From: Antarcticibacterium sp. 1MA-6-2 | Lineage (GTDB): Bacteria > Bacteroidota > Bacteroidia > Flavobacteriales > Flavobacteriaceae | Direction of reading: 5' to 3' | Length of the DNA stretch: 64,000 bases | Assembly (NCBI RefSeq): GCF_021535135.1 | Contig: NZ_CP091036.1 | Coordinates: forward strand, 3,162,001-3,226,000 | Shown: piece by piece, positions 21,931 to 31,445 of the stretch | Layout: each line of letters opens with the position of its first letter | Position numbering within the stretch: position 1 is the stretch's first letter | Notes under the pieces: model-generated | What the model was told of the DNA's origin: nothing | What the model saw: the letters and a program-made list of their open reading frames with translations, nothing else | Databases searched by the model: none | Made by a program: the position numbers and the translations under genes

Positions 21931-23104
21931 ATGAAGAAAAAACAGAAATACGGTCTCCGCAGTTTTATTAATGATGTGCACCTGTGGCTGGGCCTGGGAA
22001 GCGGAATAATACTTTTTGCGGTTTGCCTTAGCGGAACTATTCTCACTTTTGAAAAAGAGATCAAAAGCTTATTTGCTGAAGAATTAAAAGTAGAAGCTAA
22101 GCACTACAGTAATGGAAGTAGAGGCTCTTGCTGAAAGTCTGAGGCAGGAAGGAGAGGTAAGTTCTGTTAGTATTCCTTCTGAAGCTGGACAGCCTTACGA
22201 GTTTCGGGTGAAAACTTCTCCTGAAGACTGGCGCGGAACGGTTTTTTACGTCAATCCTTACACAGGAGAATATCAGCAAACGCAGGAGTCTTCGCTGGAT
22301 GGGTTTTTTATGTGGAATTTCAGGCTACACCGCTGGCTTTTACTGGATACCGAAACCGGAAGACCCATCGTTGGGATCGCAACCATCTTCTTTTTCTTTA
22401 TTTCCCTTAGCGGACTGGTTCTTTGGTTTCCGAAAAAGCTGAAGTGGAGGAATATGAAAGCCGGGTTTAAAATAAAAACTTCAGCAAACTGGAAGCGTAT
22501 TAACCATGATCTTCACAACACCCTTGGGTTTTATGCCTGTATATTCCTGGTTGTGATGACCCTTACTAGCCTGTGCTGGAGTTTTGAGTGGTACCGTGAA
22601 GCCGGAAGTGCAGTAATAGGAACAAAGATCTTTAACAGAGGTGGAGGTCCCGGGTTCACTTCAAATGAAAATATTTCGGCGGAAGAAGAGAGGTCTGTTG
22701 CAGAAATCTATAAAATCAGTTCAACTGAATTAGCCTACAGCGGTACTACCATGATATCTTTTCCTTCAGAAGAATCCCAGCTTTACAGCATAAGAAAGTA
22801 CAAAGAAGATAACTGGTCCCCCGTAACATCAGATCAGTTGGTAATTGACCGCGACGGAAAAGTTTTGAACAAAGAGATCTTCAGTGAAAAATCCACGAAC
22901 GTGCAAATTGCTTCTCTCATTAAACCCATTCACACCGGGGAAATCTTTGGCACTTTCTCCAAGATCATCTACTTCCTCGCCTGCCTCATCGCCACCAGCC
23001 TTCCTATAACAGGAACAATAATCTGGTGGAACAAACGAACAAAGAAGAAGAAGTCCAATAAAGGAAGATCTGGCAAGCGGAAGGCGATATTAGAGGTACA
23101 GTAG
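21931..23104 (+). CDS. PepSY-associated transmembrane protein (frameshifted)
   Basis: Inner-membrane protein of about 390 aa from the PepSY_TM (PiuB-like) family, which usually accompanies siderophore receptors. The N-terminal FINDVHLWLGLGSGIILFAVCLSGTIL and the later FRLHRWLLLDTETGRPIVG and NHDLHNTLGFYACIFL segments carry the conserved His residues. The C-terminal helix ends in a very basic tail (RTKKKKSNKGRSGKRK). ATG 21931 is chosen because homology starts there. The frame breaks near 22110, after AKHYS, and resumes with MEVEALAESLRQEG. Likely cotranscribed with the receptor 60 bases upstream. Confidence 0.82.
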
Positions 23105-24780
23105 AAGTATTTTCTCGTATATAGGAGTGATAGCAGGTGTCTGGAATAAACAAAGAACGTCATCCTGAACTTGTTTCAGGATCTAATATAATTCGATCCT
23201 AATACATACCGCTCCTCCGGAGCTCTATTATTTGGGGTGATATTGCTATAGACATTCCGCTCCTCCGGAGCTGATGATATATTTGTTATTTTCCTATAAT
23301 CCCCTTGAGCCTCAGAGAGGCGGGATGTTTATAGAATATATGTTTGCCGCTGAATGGAGCTCCGGAGGAGCGGCATATTTTTTTAAATAATTTGAAATTT
23401 TTCAATTGTATTTGGGGTCTCAAAAATTGTGGATGTCGGGAATATCTAAAACACGTCATCCTGAACTTGTTTCAGGATTTAACAAATTTGGACCAGACTC
23501 ACGTTAGAAGCTGAAATAAATTTAGCTTGACGAATGCTGGGTTTTTCTCCTCGCTAAAAAGAAGGTCATCCTGAACTTATTTCAGGATCTAACATCATTC
23601 GTTTCCCTTCCATCCCGCTCCTCCGGAGCTCTATTATTGGGGGCGATATTACTATAGACATTTCGCTCCTCCGGAGCTGATGATAAGTTTCCTGATAGTA
23701 CGTTATTATAATTTAATCCAGCCTCAGAGAGGCGGGATGTATACAGAATATATGTTTGCCGCTGAATGGAGCTCCGGAGGAGCGGCATATTTACCACGGG
23801 AATTAAGGTGTTTTCAAATCTAGCTTTGCTTTCGAAAATTGCATAAGTGGGGATAACCAAGGTTCGTCATCGTGAACTTGTTTCAGGATCTAACATCATA
23901 GAAACCTGCCTCACGTTAGAAGCTGAAATAAATTCAGCTTGTCGAATTGCTGATTTCTCCTCTTCGCTAAAAACACGTCATCTTGAACTTATTTCAGGAG
24001 CTAACATCATCGGAACCAGCTCCATTTAGAAGCTGAATTAAATTCAGCTTGACGCATAATTGTTTTTTCCTCTTCGCTAAAAAAGAAGGTCATCGTGAAC
24101 TTGTTTCAGGATCTAACATCATTCGTTTCCATTACATCTCGCTCCTCCGGAGTTCTATTATTGGGGGCGATATTACTATAGACATTTCGCTCCTCCGGAG
24201 CTGATGATAAGTTTCCTGATAATACGTTATTATAATTTTAATCCAGCCTCAGAGAGGCTGGATGTATATAGAATATATGTTTGCCCCTGAATGGAGCTCC
24301 GGAGGAGCGGCATATTTACCACGGGAATTAAGGTGTTTTCAAATCCAGTTTTGCTTTCGAAAATTGCAGAAGTGGGGTAACCAAGGTACGTCATCGTGAA
24401 CTTGTTTCAGGATCTAACATCATAGGAACCTGCCTCACGTTAGAAGCTGAAATAAATTCAGCTTGACGCATTGCTGATTTCTCCTCTTCGCCAAAAGCAC
24501 GTCATCCTGAACTTATTTCAGGAGCTAACATCATCGGAACCAGCTCCATTTAGAAGCTGAATTAAATTCAGCTTGACGAACTGAAAAATTTTCTGCAGAT
24601 GAAATTGCCGCACTCAGACCGAGTTGGTTTTCCTTCGCCCGCAATGAATAAAATTGGAATTTGAAGTTTCCACTTCCACTCTCCACTTTCCTCTTTCCAC
24701 TTTCCACTCCCACACAGCAGTCTTGTCTCCTCTTTAACAACTGTTCACGAAAAAACCCTTAAATTTATTCCTGCTAAAGA
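23105..24780. repeat. Interspersed palindromic repeat cluster with a tandem 524-bp duplication
   Basis: No gene lies in these 1.7 kb. Two repeat types alternate. One unit begins CGTCATCCTGAACTTGTTTC and ends near AATTCAGCTTGACG; it holds two hairpins (ATCCTGAA/TTTCAGGAT and AAGCTGAA/TTCAGCTT) bounded by CGTCA and TGACG. The other has CGCTCCTCCGGAGCT twice and, about 100 bases on, the inverse GGAGCTCCGGAGGAGCG, forming modules at about 23209-23384, 23611-23790 and 24139-24316. The segment 23561-24084 is repeated nearly exactly at 24085-24600. The layout resembles REP/BIME-type dispersed elements, not CRISPR, because whole units including spacers are conserved. Confidence 0.75.
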
Positions 24781-24793
24781 ATTGAAAAAGAAA

Positions 24794-25582
24794 ATGCTTC
24801 CACATCCAACCACGCCCACCCTTTTTATGGTGTATGTGATTATCTTCTTCCTCGCGATCCTGATAAGGTATTTCGTGGCAGCGGGTATTTTCTATGGGTA
24901 TTATTATGTTTGGCGGGGGGAGAAATTTCGGGAGAAGAGACTTAGCCGCCGCGGGTGGAGAAAGGGGCAGATTAGAAAAGAGATCATCTGGAGCATTAAA
25001 TCTTCAGCCATTTTTGCGGCAGTGGGAGCAGGCCTGTACTGGTTGTGGCAAAAAGGTTATACTGCAATTTATCTGGAAGTGGGTGAATATGGTTATTGGT
25101 ATCTTCCAATTAGTTTGATTATAATTCTTCTTATTCACGAAACTTACTATTACTGGGTACACCGTTGGATGCACGATCCAAAGATATTCAGAACGGTTCA
25201 CAAGGTGCATCACGACAGTTTAACGCCAACTCCCTGGACAGCTTTTGCGTTTCATCCCTGGGAAAGTATTATTGAAGCTATTGTAGTACCGCTTATCTTG
25301 CTCGTCCTTCCGGTGCATGTTTTCGTTCTTGGATTTTACCTGATGCTTATGACTGTGAGCAGCGTAATGAATCATCTGGATATAGAAGTTTATCCGGAGA
25401 GATTTCAGAAAAGCCGATTCGGAAAATTATTTATCGGTGCCACACATCACCACTACCACCATTCAGAATTTAATACCAACTACGGCCTCTACTTTACATT
25501 CTGGGATAAATGGATGGGTACAGAAAGCACCAAAATGGAACCATCTGAAAAAATTCAGGAGGTAAAAGCTACCTCCCGATAA
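24794..25582 (+). CDS. Sterol desaturase / fatty-acid hydroxylase family protein
   Basis: Integral membrane diiron enzyme of about 262 aa. The eight-histidine signature is visible: HETYYYWVHRWMH (residues about 116-128), HKVHH (about 138-142), HLD, and THHHYHHSEFN near the C-terminus. Four or more hydrophobic helices surround it. The family hydroxylates or desaturates sterols, fatty acids or carotenoids; the substrate cannot be read from sequence. ATG 24794 is preferred to a TTG four codons upstream. Gene intact, isolated between two repeat regions and convergent with the following outer-membrane protein gene. Confidence 0.87.
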   Translation: MLPHPTTPTLFMVYVIIFFLAILIRYFVAAGIFYGYYYVWRGEKFREKRLSRRGWRKGQIRKEIIWSIKSSAIFAAVGAGLYWLWQKGYTAIYLEVGEYGYWYLPISLIIILLIHETYYYWVHRWMHDPKIFRTVHKVHHDSLTPTPWTAFAFHPWESIIEAIVVPLILLVLPVHVFVLGFYLMLMTVSSVMNHLDIEVYPERFQKSRFGKLFIGATHHHYHHSEFNTNYGLYFTFWDKWMGTESTKMEPSEKIQEVKATSR

Positions 25583-25596
25583 GATCTTATTTCAAT

Positions 25597-26796
25597 TTAG
25601 ATTTCCCGTTTCAGTCCCCGGTAGATACCTCCTATACCAATTGTGATATGGTGTATATTGCCATTATTCCCAACCTCATTAAATTGGGGCAGGGTGTAAC
25701 CATATCTTACCCGTATAAACCAATAACTTTTATCCTGCAGCCCATTATACATCATGTAAGAGCTTGTATCCCAGCCAAGTTTAAAATTCGCGCTGAGGCC
25801 TAAGGTGTATGCCACATCCACCAATTTGGCGTCATCCAGCTCAGGATATTTGTCTACATCAGCCTGTAATGCAGTGATTTCGGCAGCTCCAATCCCTACA
25901 AAGGGACTAAGTCTTATCTTATCATTATCGGCAATGGCATAGCCCAGGGATGCTTCTGGTAATGCAAGATTTGCAGCAGAACCTTTTTCCCAAATTCCGG
26001 TAGAAAACTCCCTGTCTTTCAAGGTTTTCCCAAACCCTATATAAGCTCTGAGGAATAAGGTGAGTTTCTTGTACTCAATATCAAAATCAAATCCCACAGC
26101 TCCATTATTGCTGTATTGTTCCCCTAATTCCCCGGTTAACAATCCGTAACCGCCAAAAAATTCCATTCCCAGTGCCCAGTTCCTGGGAACAAAGTAAAAC
26201 CTTATATTATTCCGGATATATTCTTCGTAAGGACTATCGGGATGTGTTTCAAGATAAAGATCGGCCATTTTATTAACCTCATCCTGTGAAAGCTTCATCA
26301 ACGGTTCACCCGAGACCATATAGTTGAGATGCAATAACAAAAAATCCTTTTGAACCGTTTCCAGGGGAGAAGCCATAATCTGGTTCTCCAGCGTTTCAAG
26401 GTTTTCCCATGAACGCTCTACCAGTTTACTATAGAGCATATCGCGGGAGGGAGCCAATTTTCTGCTGTAAGCGGCCATAGCCTCCTGATCCATTTGAGTA
26501 ATAGATTTTAGGAGTGGCTCATATTCTCCCGTCCAGTACTGGATCATCCAGAGCTCTCCGGGATAGAGAGCGATATAATAATCATCTTCTATTTCGTTCA
26601 TTAAGTAATTTTTTACCTCCTGCACCTTTGCCATATCCCCCTCTAAAAATTTATCGATTAACAACCTTCTGCCTTTAGAAATAAGGTCGCTTTTACTTTC
26701 AGAATATTGCATGATCTCCTTTGCCAGATCTGTTTCCTGGGCCGGGGAAACAGCAGATAAAAAGAGGAAAAGACTAGCTAAAAAATAGTGTTTCAT
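25597..26796 (-). CDS. Hypothetical outer-membrane-associated protein
   Basis: Intact protein of about 399 aa starting with a signal peptide (MKHYFLASLFLFLSAVSPAQ). The first half is helical and rich in Glu/Met. The second half has the alternating aromatic strand pattern of a small beta-barrel (MEFFGGYGLLTGELG, FDIEYKKLTLFLRAYIGFGK, SYWFIRVRYGYTLPQF) and ends IGGIYRGLKREI. No catalytic motif is seen and the family is not recognised. Start 26796 is chosen because the signal peptide begins there. Confidence 0.6.
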   Translation of the reverse strand: MKHYFLASLFLFLSAVSPAQETDLAKEIMQYSESKSDLISKGRRLLIDKFLEGDMAKVQEVKNYLMNEIEDDYYIALYPGELWMIQYWTGEYEPLLKSITQMDQEAMAAYSRKLAPSRDMLYSKLVERSWENLETLENQIMASPLETVQKDFLLLHLNYMVSGEPLMKLSQDEVNKMADLYLETHPDSPYEEYIRNNIRFYFVPRNWALGMEFFGGYGLLTGELGEQYSNNGAVGFDFDIEYKKLTLFLRAYIGFGKTLKDREFSTGIWEKGSAANLALPEASLGYAIADNDKIRLSPFVGIGAAEITALQADVDKYPELDDAKLVDVAYTLGLSANFKLGWDTSSYMMYNGLQDKSYWFIRVRYGYTLPQFNEVGNNGNIHHITIGIGGIYRGLKREI

Positions 26797-26814
26797 AAAT
26801 CTCAAATTTCGCAA

Positions 26815-27672
26815 CTAATATATATTGTTTTTGTTACCGTTAATCGGTGATGTGCAAATAATTGTAAGAAATTTTGACATTTTTTTAACAGCATGAATTG
26901 AGGGGTAATTCCACGCATTTCCGATATAGAATTTTAAAAGATCGTGATCCTGAATATGTAACATTTCGCTCCTCCGGAGCTCTATTTGTGGGTGTGCCAA
27001 TTGCTATATACATCTCGCTCCTCCGGAGCTGAAGTTGGGTACCTTGTGATTTGAAATAAGTTTCTTGTGTTTCAGGATCTAACATGATTCGCACCCGCCT
27101 CATGATAGAAGCTGAAATAAATTCAGCTTGAGGAATGACTGGTTCCCTCTTCACCACAAACAAACGTCATCCTGAACTTGTTTCAGGATCTAACATGATT
27201 CGCACCCGCCTCATGCTAAAAGCTGAAATAAATTCAACTTGACGAATGATTGGTTTGCCTCTTCACCACAAAATAAACGTCATCCTGAACTTGTTTCAGA
27301 ATCTAAAATGATTCGCACCAGCCTCACGTTAGAAGCTGAAATAAATTCAGCTTGACGAATGACTGCTTCTCCCTCTTACTCAAAACAACGTCATCCTGAA
27401 CTTGTTTCAGGATCTAGTAGATTCGCACCAGCCTCATGTTAGAAGCTGAAATAAATTCAGCTTGACGAAATTACCTGTTTCTCCCTCTTCCCATACAATT
27501 ACAAAAAATTGAAATTTGAAACCTGAAACCTGAAACCTGGAACCTGAAATAAAATTCCGGTTCTCCGGAATTTGAACCAGTAATTTCTGCTTTTCATCTA
27601 AAAGAGCGACCTCTCTTACATACCGCACTATATTTTCAGTAAATTAGATATAGAAATATAAAGCCTCCCACT
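26815..27672. repeat. Second repeat cluster with a four-unit tandem array
   Basis: No gene in about 850 bases. The palindrome CGCTCCTCCGGAGCT occurs at about 26967 and 27016. From about 27055 to 27480 the CGTCATCCTGAAC...CAGCTTGACG unit is repeated in tandem four times; the last three copies start at 27165, 27278 and 27389, a spacing of 111-113 bases. The first copy is truncated. A degenerate AAACCTG tract follows at 27510-27550. Confidence 0.7.
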
Positions 27673-28166
27673 ATGAAAATATATAAAACCCTTTCCTTTT
27701 TTGCCTTTTCCCTGCTGTTTATAGCGTGTGGAGAAAACAAGCCGAAAGATCCAGAAGTTATCGAGGTTAAGGAACAGGAATTTCAGGATCCTGAAGAGGC
27801 GATGGTAGAGTGGGGAGAGGCCTGGAATAGTAATGATCCCCGTCAAATCGTTGCGCGTACTGCAGAGGATGCCGTGCTGGTGCTTAACGGGACAGAGGTT
27901 CCAAAAGATAGTATCCGTACTTTTCTGGAAAATGCAGGTTCTGACATGGCCGATCTTAAAATGAACTCTCTCAACAAAAATTCGTCGGACAGGATGGCTT
28001 ATGATACCGTACATTTACACATGGTTATACAAACGACACCACCACCTACCGTGGTACCTATACCTTTATTTGGGAGCGTGAGGGGAATGATCCGGGCTGG
28101 CAGGTGAAGGTGATGAATATTTCAAATGTGCAACAGGAAATGATGCGAGCTGAACGAACAAATTAG
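27673..28166 (+). CDS. SnoaL/DUF4440-like lipoprotein (frameshifted)
   Basis: Lipoprotein with a lipobox (LLFIACGENK) and a nuclear-transport-factor-2-like domain (EEAMVEWGEAWNSNDPRQIVARTAEDAVLVLNG), as found in ketosteroid-isomerase/SnoaL-like proteins. The open frame ends early because one T is missing near 28016. Restoring it gives HFTHGYTNDTTTYRGTYTF and ends WQVKVMNIS..., with stop 28164-28166 and a terminator just after. Repaired length is about 164 aa. No catalytic role is evident. Confidence 0.72.
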
Positions 28167-28190
28167 TAGCTAACCAACCAATTATACCAG

Positions 28191-28220
28191 GCTCTTCTCT
28201 TAATCGGGAAGAGCTTTTTT
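28191..28220 (+). terminator. Rho-independent terminator
   Basis: Stem GCTCTTC / GAAGAGC with a ten-base loop and a following run of six T residues, 25 bases downstream of the SnoaL-like gene. Confidence 0.8.
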
Positions 28221-28251
28221 CTATAACACCGAAAACTGCTTTTTAGGTAAG

Positions 28252-28926
28252 ACGTACTGAAGAATTCAGGGAAGCATCTGCCAGTGCCGAATATAACCCC
28301 GGATCACTGGACGGCACCCGCCCCGGAATATTTTATGTTCCTGTGCCCGATGCTGCTGCTTACAATACTTACAGCGATGAATCCCTGTTCCTGCACGAGG
28401 CTATTCCCGGGCATCACTATCAGATTTCTTTGACGCAGGAAAATGAAGACCTGCCGGAATTCAGAAAAACCTTGTGGTACAGTGGCTACGGTGAAGGCTG
28501 GGCGTTATCTTCGGAATTTTTAGGGAAAGAGCTGGGTCTGTATACAGATCCTTACCAGTATTTTGGAACTCTGGGAGCTGAAATGCACCGCGCAGTAAGA
28601 CTGGTGGTAAACACAGGTTTACACAGCAAAGGCTGGACCCGCGAGCAGGCGACCCAGTATTCCCTGGATAATGAAGCTGAAAGTGAAGCCAGCGTAATTG
28701 CCGAAATTGAACGTTATATGGCCAATCCCGGGTCAGGCGTTATCTTATAAATGGGACAGTTAAAGATTCGGAAACTTCGGGACAAAGCGCAAAACGCACT
28801 GGGAGATAAATTTGACATTGGGCAATTTCACAACCAGATTTTGGAAGGTGGAGCAATGCCGCTTACGCTTCTGGAAAAAAGATCGACAGGTGGATAGAAG
28901 CCCCCCAGCCCCCAAAGGGGGAGTAA
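28252..28926 (+). pseudogene. Remnant of a DUF885 family (M32-like) peptidase
   Basis: Only the C-terminal third of a DUF885 protein remains. Homology begins abruptly with VRRTEEFREASASAEYNPG and continues through PDAAAYN, the zinc-binding HEAIPGHHYQ motif, and WSSEF-like GYGEGWALSSEFLG. The frame then breaks several times: one extra C/G near 28733, one missing A near 28752 and another missing A near 28880 restore QALSYKMGQLKIRKLRDKAQ and LEKKIDRWIEA. About 400 N-terminal residues are absent, replaced by unrelated sequence with a terminator, so this is a genuine deletion remnant and not only an indel artefact. The IS110 element lies directly after it. Confidence 0.78.
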
Positions 28927-29044
28927 AGGCCCCCTTACCCCCGAAGATACTATGGTGAATTCCTAATTATATAGAGATTATCTCTTCTTTTTTTTAATTT
29001 TGTTTAAAAGAAGGCTTCGGTCAATTCGTTGATTCGAAGTCTAT

Positions 29045-30114
29045 CTAGTGCGGGGCTTTGGGCTCCGCTTTTTTTGGAATTTGGTTTATACTTTTATTTT
29101 CTTTTTTTGATTGGGTCCAGTCATAATCCTTTCTATATTCTTCATCTTTTTTCCAGAGGGTATAGGCAAGGATCAATAATTTTCTCATTCCGGCTACTAT
29201 GCCTTTTCTTTTAATATCTGGATTTCTCTCTTTCACTCTTTCATATAATTTTTTAATAGGCTCATTAGCTTGAACAGCACTCATAGAAGGCATATATAAA
29301 GCCTGGCGTATCCTTGTGTTACCTCGTTTTGAGATTCTTGTTTTCCCTTTATATTTTCCAGACTCATTTTGTGTTACATCTAATCCCGCATAGCTTACCA
29401 ATTGGCTAATGTTATTAAAAAGAGCAAATCCATTTGTTTCACATACTAAAATCACTGCTGTTTCAAACCCTAATCCTGGGGTGGTTTTTATTTTTCTTAT
29501 TTTCTCTTTTAAAACCACATCCTGATTTACCTTGGCTTTAATATCTTTTTTAATGAGCTTAATGGCTTTTTCAAAGAATTCAATTTGTTCTCTCTTTAAT
29601 TTTAAAACGACTTCCAGCTTTCTATGAGACTTTTCAAGGGCATGAAGTTGCGATTGGGCTCGTTGCTTTTCTTTTTTAATACTAAGAAGTTCTCTACATA
29701 GATCCCTAAGATCTTTATAGCCTGGGGACATTGGTTGCCATTCTTCCAGTTTTCTTTCTATTCCAAAACCGTAATCATCTTTGAGTCACCCTTGTCTGTT
29801 TTTGTTTTGATATTAAGGCTCTTAGCGTAGTTCTTGATTTTATTAGCCAGCACTACAGATACATTCTGGTCATTAGCATATAGAAAATATGCCAGATTCT
29901 CATAATAGATCCCTGTGGCCTCCATTACGAACTTGAGAGAATAATTATTCTTTTGCTGTTTTAAAGCCCAAGAATAGAATTCCTGGAATCCTTTTTCTGT
30001 ATTTTCAAAAGTACGGGTGCCTTTAATCTTAATAACATCATTTTCTGTTCTTAATTTAATACAGGCATGAAAATCATTCATAGAGATATCAATGCCAACC
30101 ACAAGCTTTTTCAT
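29045..30114 (-). CDS. IS110 family transposase (frameshifted)
   Basis: Site-specific recombinase of about 356 aa. The N-terminal RuvC-like DEDD domain starts KLVVGIDISMNDFHACIK and includes VMEATGIYYENLA and KTDKGDSKMI. The C-terminal Tnp20 domain has TPGLGFETAVILV, LVSYAGLDVTQNESGKYKG and the conserved region with the catalytic Ser (SKRGNTRIRQALY). The frame breaks near 29755: restoring one T in a T-run joins ITVFGIERKLEEWQ to PMSPGYKDLRDL. It may be inactive as sequenced, or the break may be a homopolymer error. Confidence 0.9.
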
Positions 30115-30272
30115 AAAAGGTTTTTTAAATTAAAGGAATTCTTCTTTTTATCTTTCCTCGTAATTATACGGGATACAAGTGATATACAAGTTCCCTAGAT
30201 ACTATTCAGATTTTGAGAAGAAAAGAAACAGGAGCAAAATCTTCGGGTCGATATACATCAAAAGAGTTATCT
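30115..30272 (-). ncRNA. Predicted IS110 bridge RNA region (left-end non-coding)
   Basis: The 158 bases upstream of the transposase are the position and size where IS110-group elements encode their bridge RNA. The 11-mer CTAGATACTAT at 30195-30205 exactly matches the junction made by joining the element's two ends (CT at 30271-30272, the AG core, then ATACTAT at 28947-28953), as a donor-guide would. CTTCGGG at 30241-30247 is complementary to the left flank CCCGAAG including the core, as a target guide would be. On the minus strand AGATTTTG and CAAAATCT form an eight-base stem. The RNA itself is inferred; order of the guides relative to IS621 was not verified. Confidence 0.5.
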
Positions 30273-30444
30273 AGGGGGAGTTGCTAATCCTGTTCCTTCC
30301 TTAGTTATAATTAAAATAACCAAGATAATCTCTACTAACAAAATCTTATATTTGAAATAGTAATCAAGATTCAAACATACGAGGGGGAGTAAAATTTCCG
30401 AGGTGGAAGAGTGAGAATTTGTATCTTTAGTAAAAGTGGAAAAG

Positions 30445-30738
30445 ATGGATGCAACAGAATTGAGAGTACAATTATTGGAGAAAATTAAAAATGCCGATGA
30501 TGAACAACTTAATATTATAAAAAACATTTTAGATAATATTGAGCAAGAGCGATCAGGAACTTACAATGTTCAGGGAAAGATATTAAGCCAGGAGGATTTT
30601 AAGAGGGAAATTGCTAAAGCCGAAGATGAATACGAAAAAGGCAATTTTACTACCCACACGAAAATAAAAGAGGATCCAAAATCTCGGCTTATAGAAATAA
30701 TGAGGGCAGATGAAGATTCGGGTTTATATGATTCATAG
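30445..30738 (+). CDS. Hypothetical protein, antitoxin-like
   Basis: 97-residue, highly charged helical protein (MDATELRVQLLEKIKNADDEQLNIIKNILDNIE) with a C-terminus ending DEDSGLYDS. The N-terminal pattern resembles Bacteroidetes antitoxins of RelE-type modules, but no toxin gene follows: the next gene is convergent. A GTG three codons upstream is an alternative start. It may be an orphan antitoxin left beside the IS element; function unproven. Confidence 0.5.
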   Translation: MDATELRVQLLEKIKNADDEQLNIIKNILDNIEQERSGTYNVQGKILSQEDFKREIAKAEDEYEKGNFTTHTKIKEDPKSRLIEIMRADEDSGLYDS

Positions 30739-30807
30739 GTTTAGGCTGTATTTTCACTTTAACAAAGCTTAGGCGTTTTGCTTACTTTTGTTATTATTGA
30801 GAAGCGA

Positions 30808-31389
30808 TTAGGCGAATTTGATTTTAGAAGCTTTTGCGCTTTCTGCGTTTGCAAGAACCCGCTGTGCCTGTTGTAAATGTCGGTCATTGTGATAGATCAC
30901 TACCCTAAAAGTATCTCCCAGTTTTAATTTTATAAATGAAGCAATGCTTATCGAGGTTTTGGTTTTGTTGAGGCTCACTTTCCTAGCTTTGCCAAGCAGC
31001 TCCAGCATCTTTTTCTGCTGAAAAATAAAACTCTCCAGCGTCTTTTTATTCAGCTTGCTGCCGTTGGGGTTTGTGCTCTTCAGGGTTTTCATCTTCTTCA
31101 TTTTCTCCCCGGGCAGCATGATTATGGCAAAGTAATTTCCCAGCAGGCCAGCCTTGAAATTCTCTTCAGAAGGGAAACGGCTTTGGCTTATTCTCCGCTC
31201 TATCTCGGGAAGGTAATAGTCGCCGTAGAAGTTGAGGTGAGCAATACATTCCAGGACGCTCCAGGATTGTGCATCGGGTTTGAAATTGAGTTCTTTTTCG
31301 TGATGCTCTTTCAACATTTCTGCCTGGTTCAGGTTTTGCCGGGTTCTTTCAATAAGATCGGTGATGAGGTTTTCTGTGTTCGTTTTCAT
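30808..31389 (-). CDS. DinB family protein
   Basis: Intact 193-residue protein of the DinB/YfiT four-helix-bundle superfamily. Metal-ligand histidines are visible in ECIAHLNFYGDYYLPEIE and VVIYHNDRHLQQAQRVL. Members are often thiol-dependent transferases or stress proteins. It is 56 bases downstream of a Crp/Fnr-type regulator in the same direction, a pairing common in Bacteroidetes and suggesting that the regulator controls it. Confidence 0.85.
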   Translation of the reverse strand: MKTNTENLITDLIERTRQNLNQAEMLKEHHEKELNFKPDAQSWSVLECIAHLNFYGDYYLPEIERRISQSRFPSEENFKAGLLGNYFAIIMLPGEKMKKMKTLKSTNPNGSKLNKKTLESFIFQQKKMLELLGKARKVSLNKTKTSISIASFIKLKLGDTFRVVIYHNDRHLQQAQRVLANAESAKASKIKFA

Positions 31390-31445
31390 CTTGATTGTTT
31401 TTTACAAATATCTGCACATCAGGGAGTTGGAAACATTGATCCTGA

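Larger units (their letters stand above)
28945..30274 (-). mobile_element. IS110-family insertion sequence, complete, with predicted CT core
   Basis: About 1.33 kb. The left flank ends CCCCCGAAG (28938-28946) and the right flank begins AGGGGGAGTTG (30273-30283). Joining them at the shared AG rebuilds an uninterrupted C-run/G-run palindrome like the one near 9790, which fixes the insertion point. The shared dinucleotide is AG on the plus strand, CT on the transposase strand, the same core reported for IS621. No long target duplication or inverted repeats are present, as expected for IS110. The non-coding end upstream of the transposase is 158 bases, the downstream end about 98 bases. Confidence 0.75.

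Noticed and set aside
23582..24740. Open frames of 60-92 codons within the repeat cluster
   Set aside because: They are translations of the palindromic repeats, occur on both strands with the same peptide patterns, and match no protein family.
27055..27480. Regular repeats resembling a CRISPR array
   Set aside because: The unit is about 112 bases and the intervening sequence is as conserved as the repeat; there are no variable spacers and no cas genes.
28945..30205. AGATACTAT at 28945-28953 and 30197-30205 as the IS110 end duplication
   Set aside because: It would leave only about 90 bases before the transposase and does not rebuild the flanking repeat; the copy at 30197 is better explained as an internal guide.
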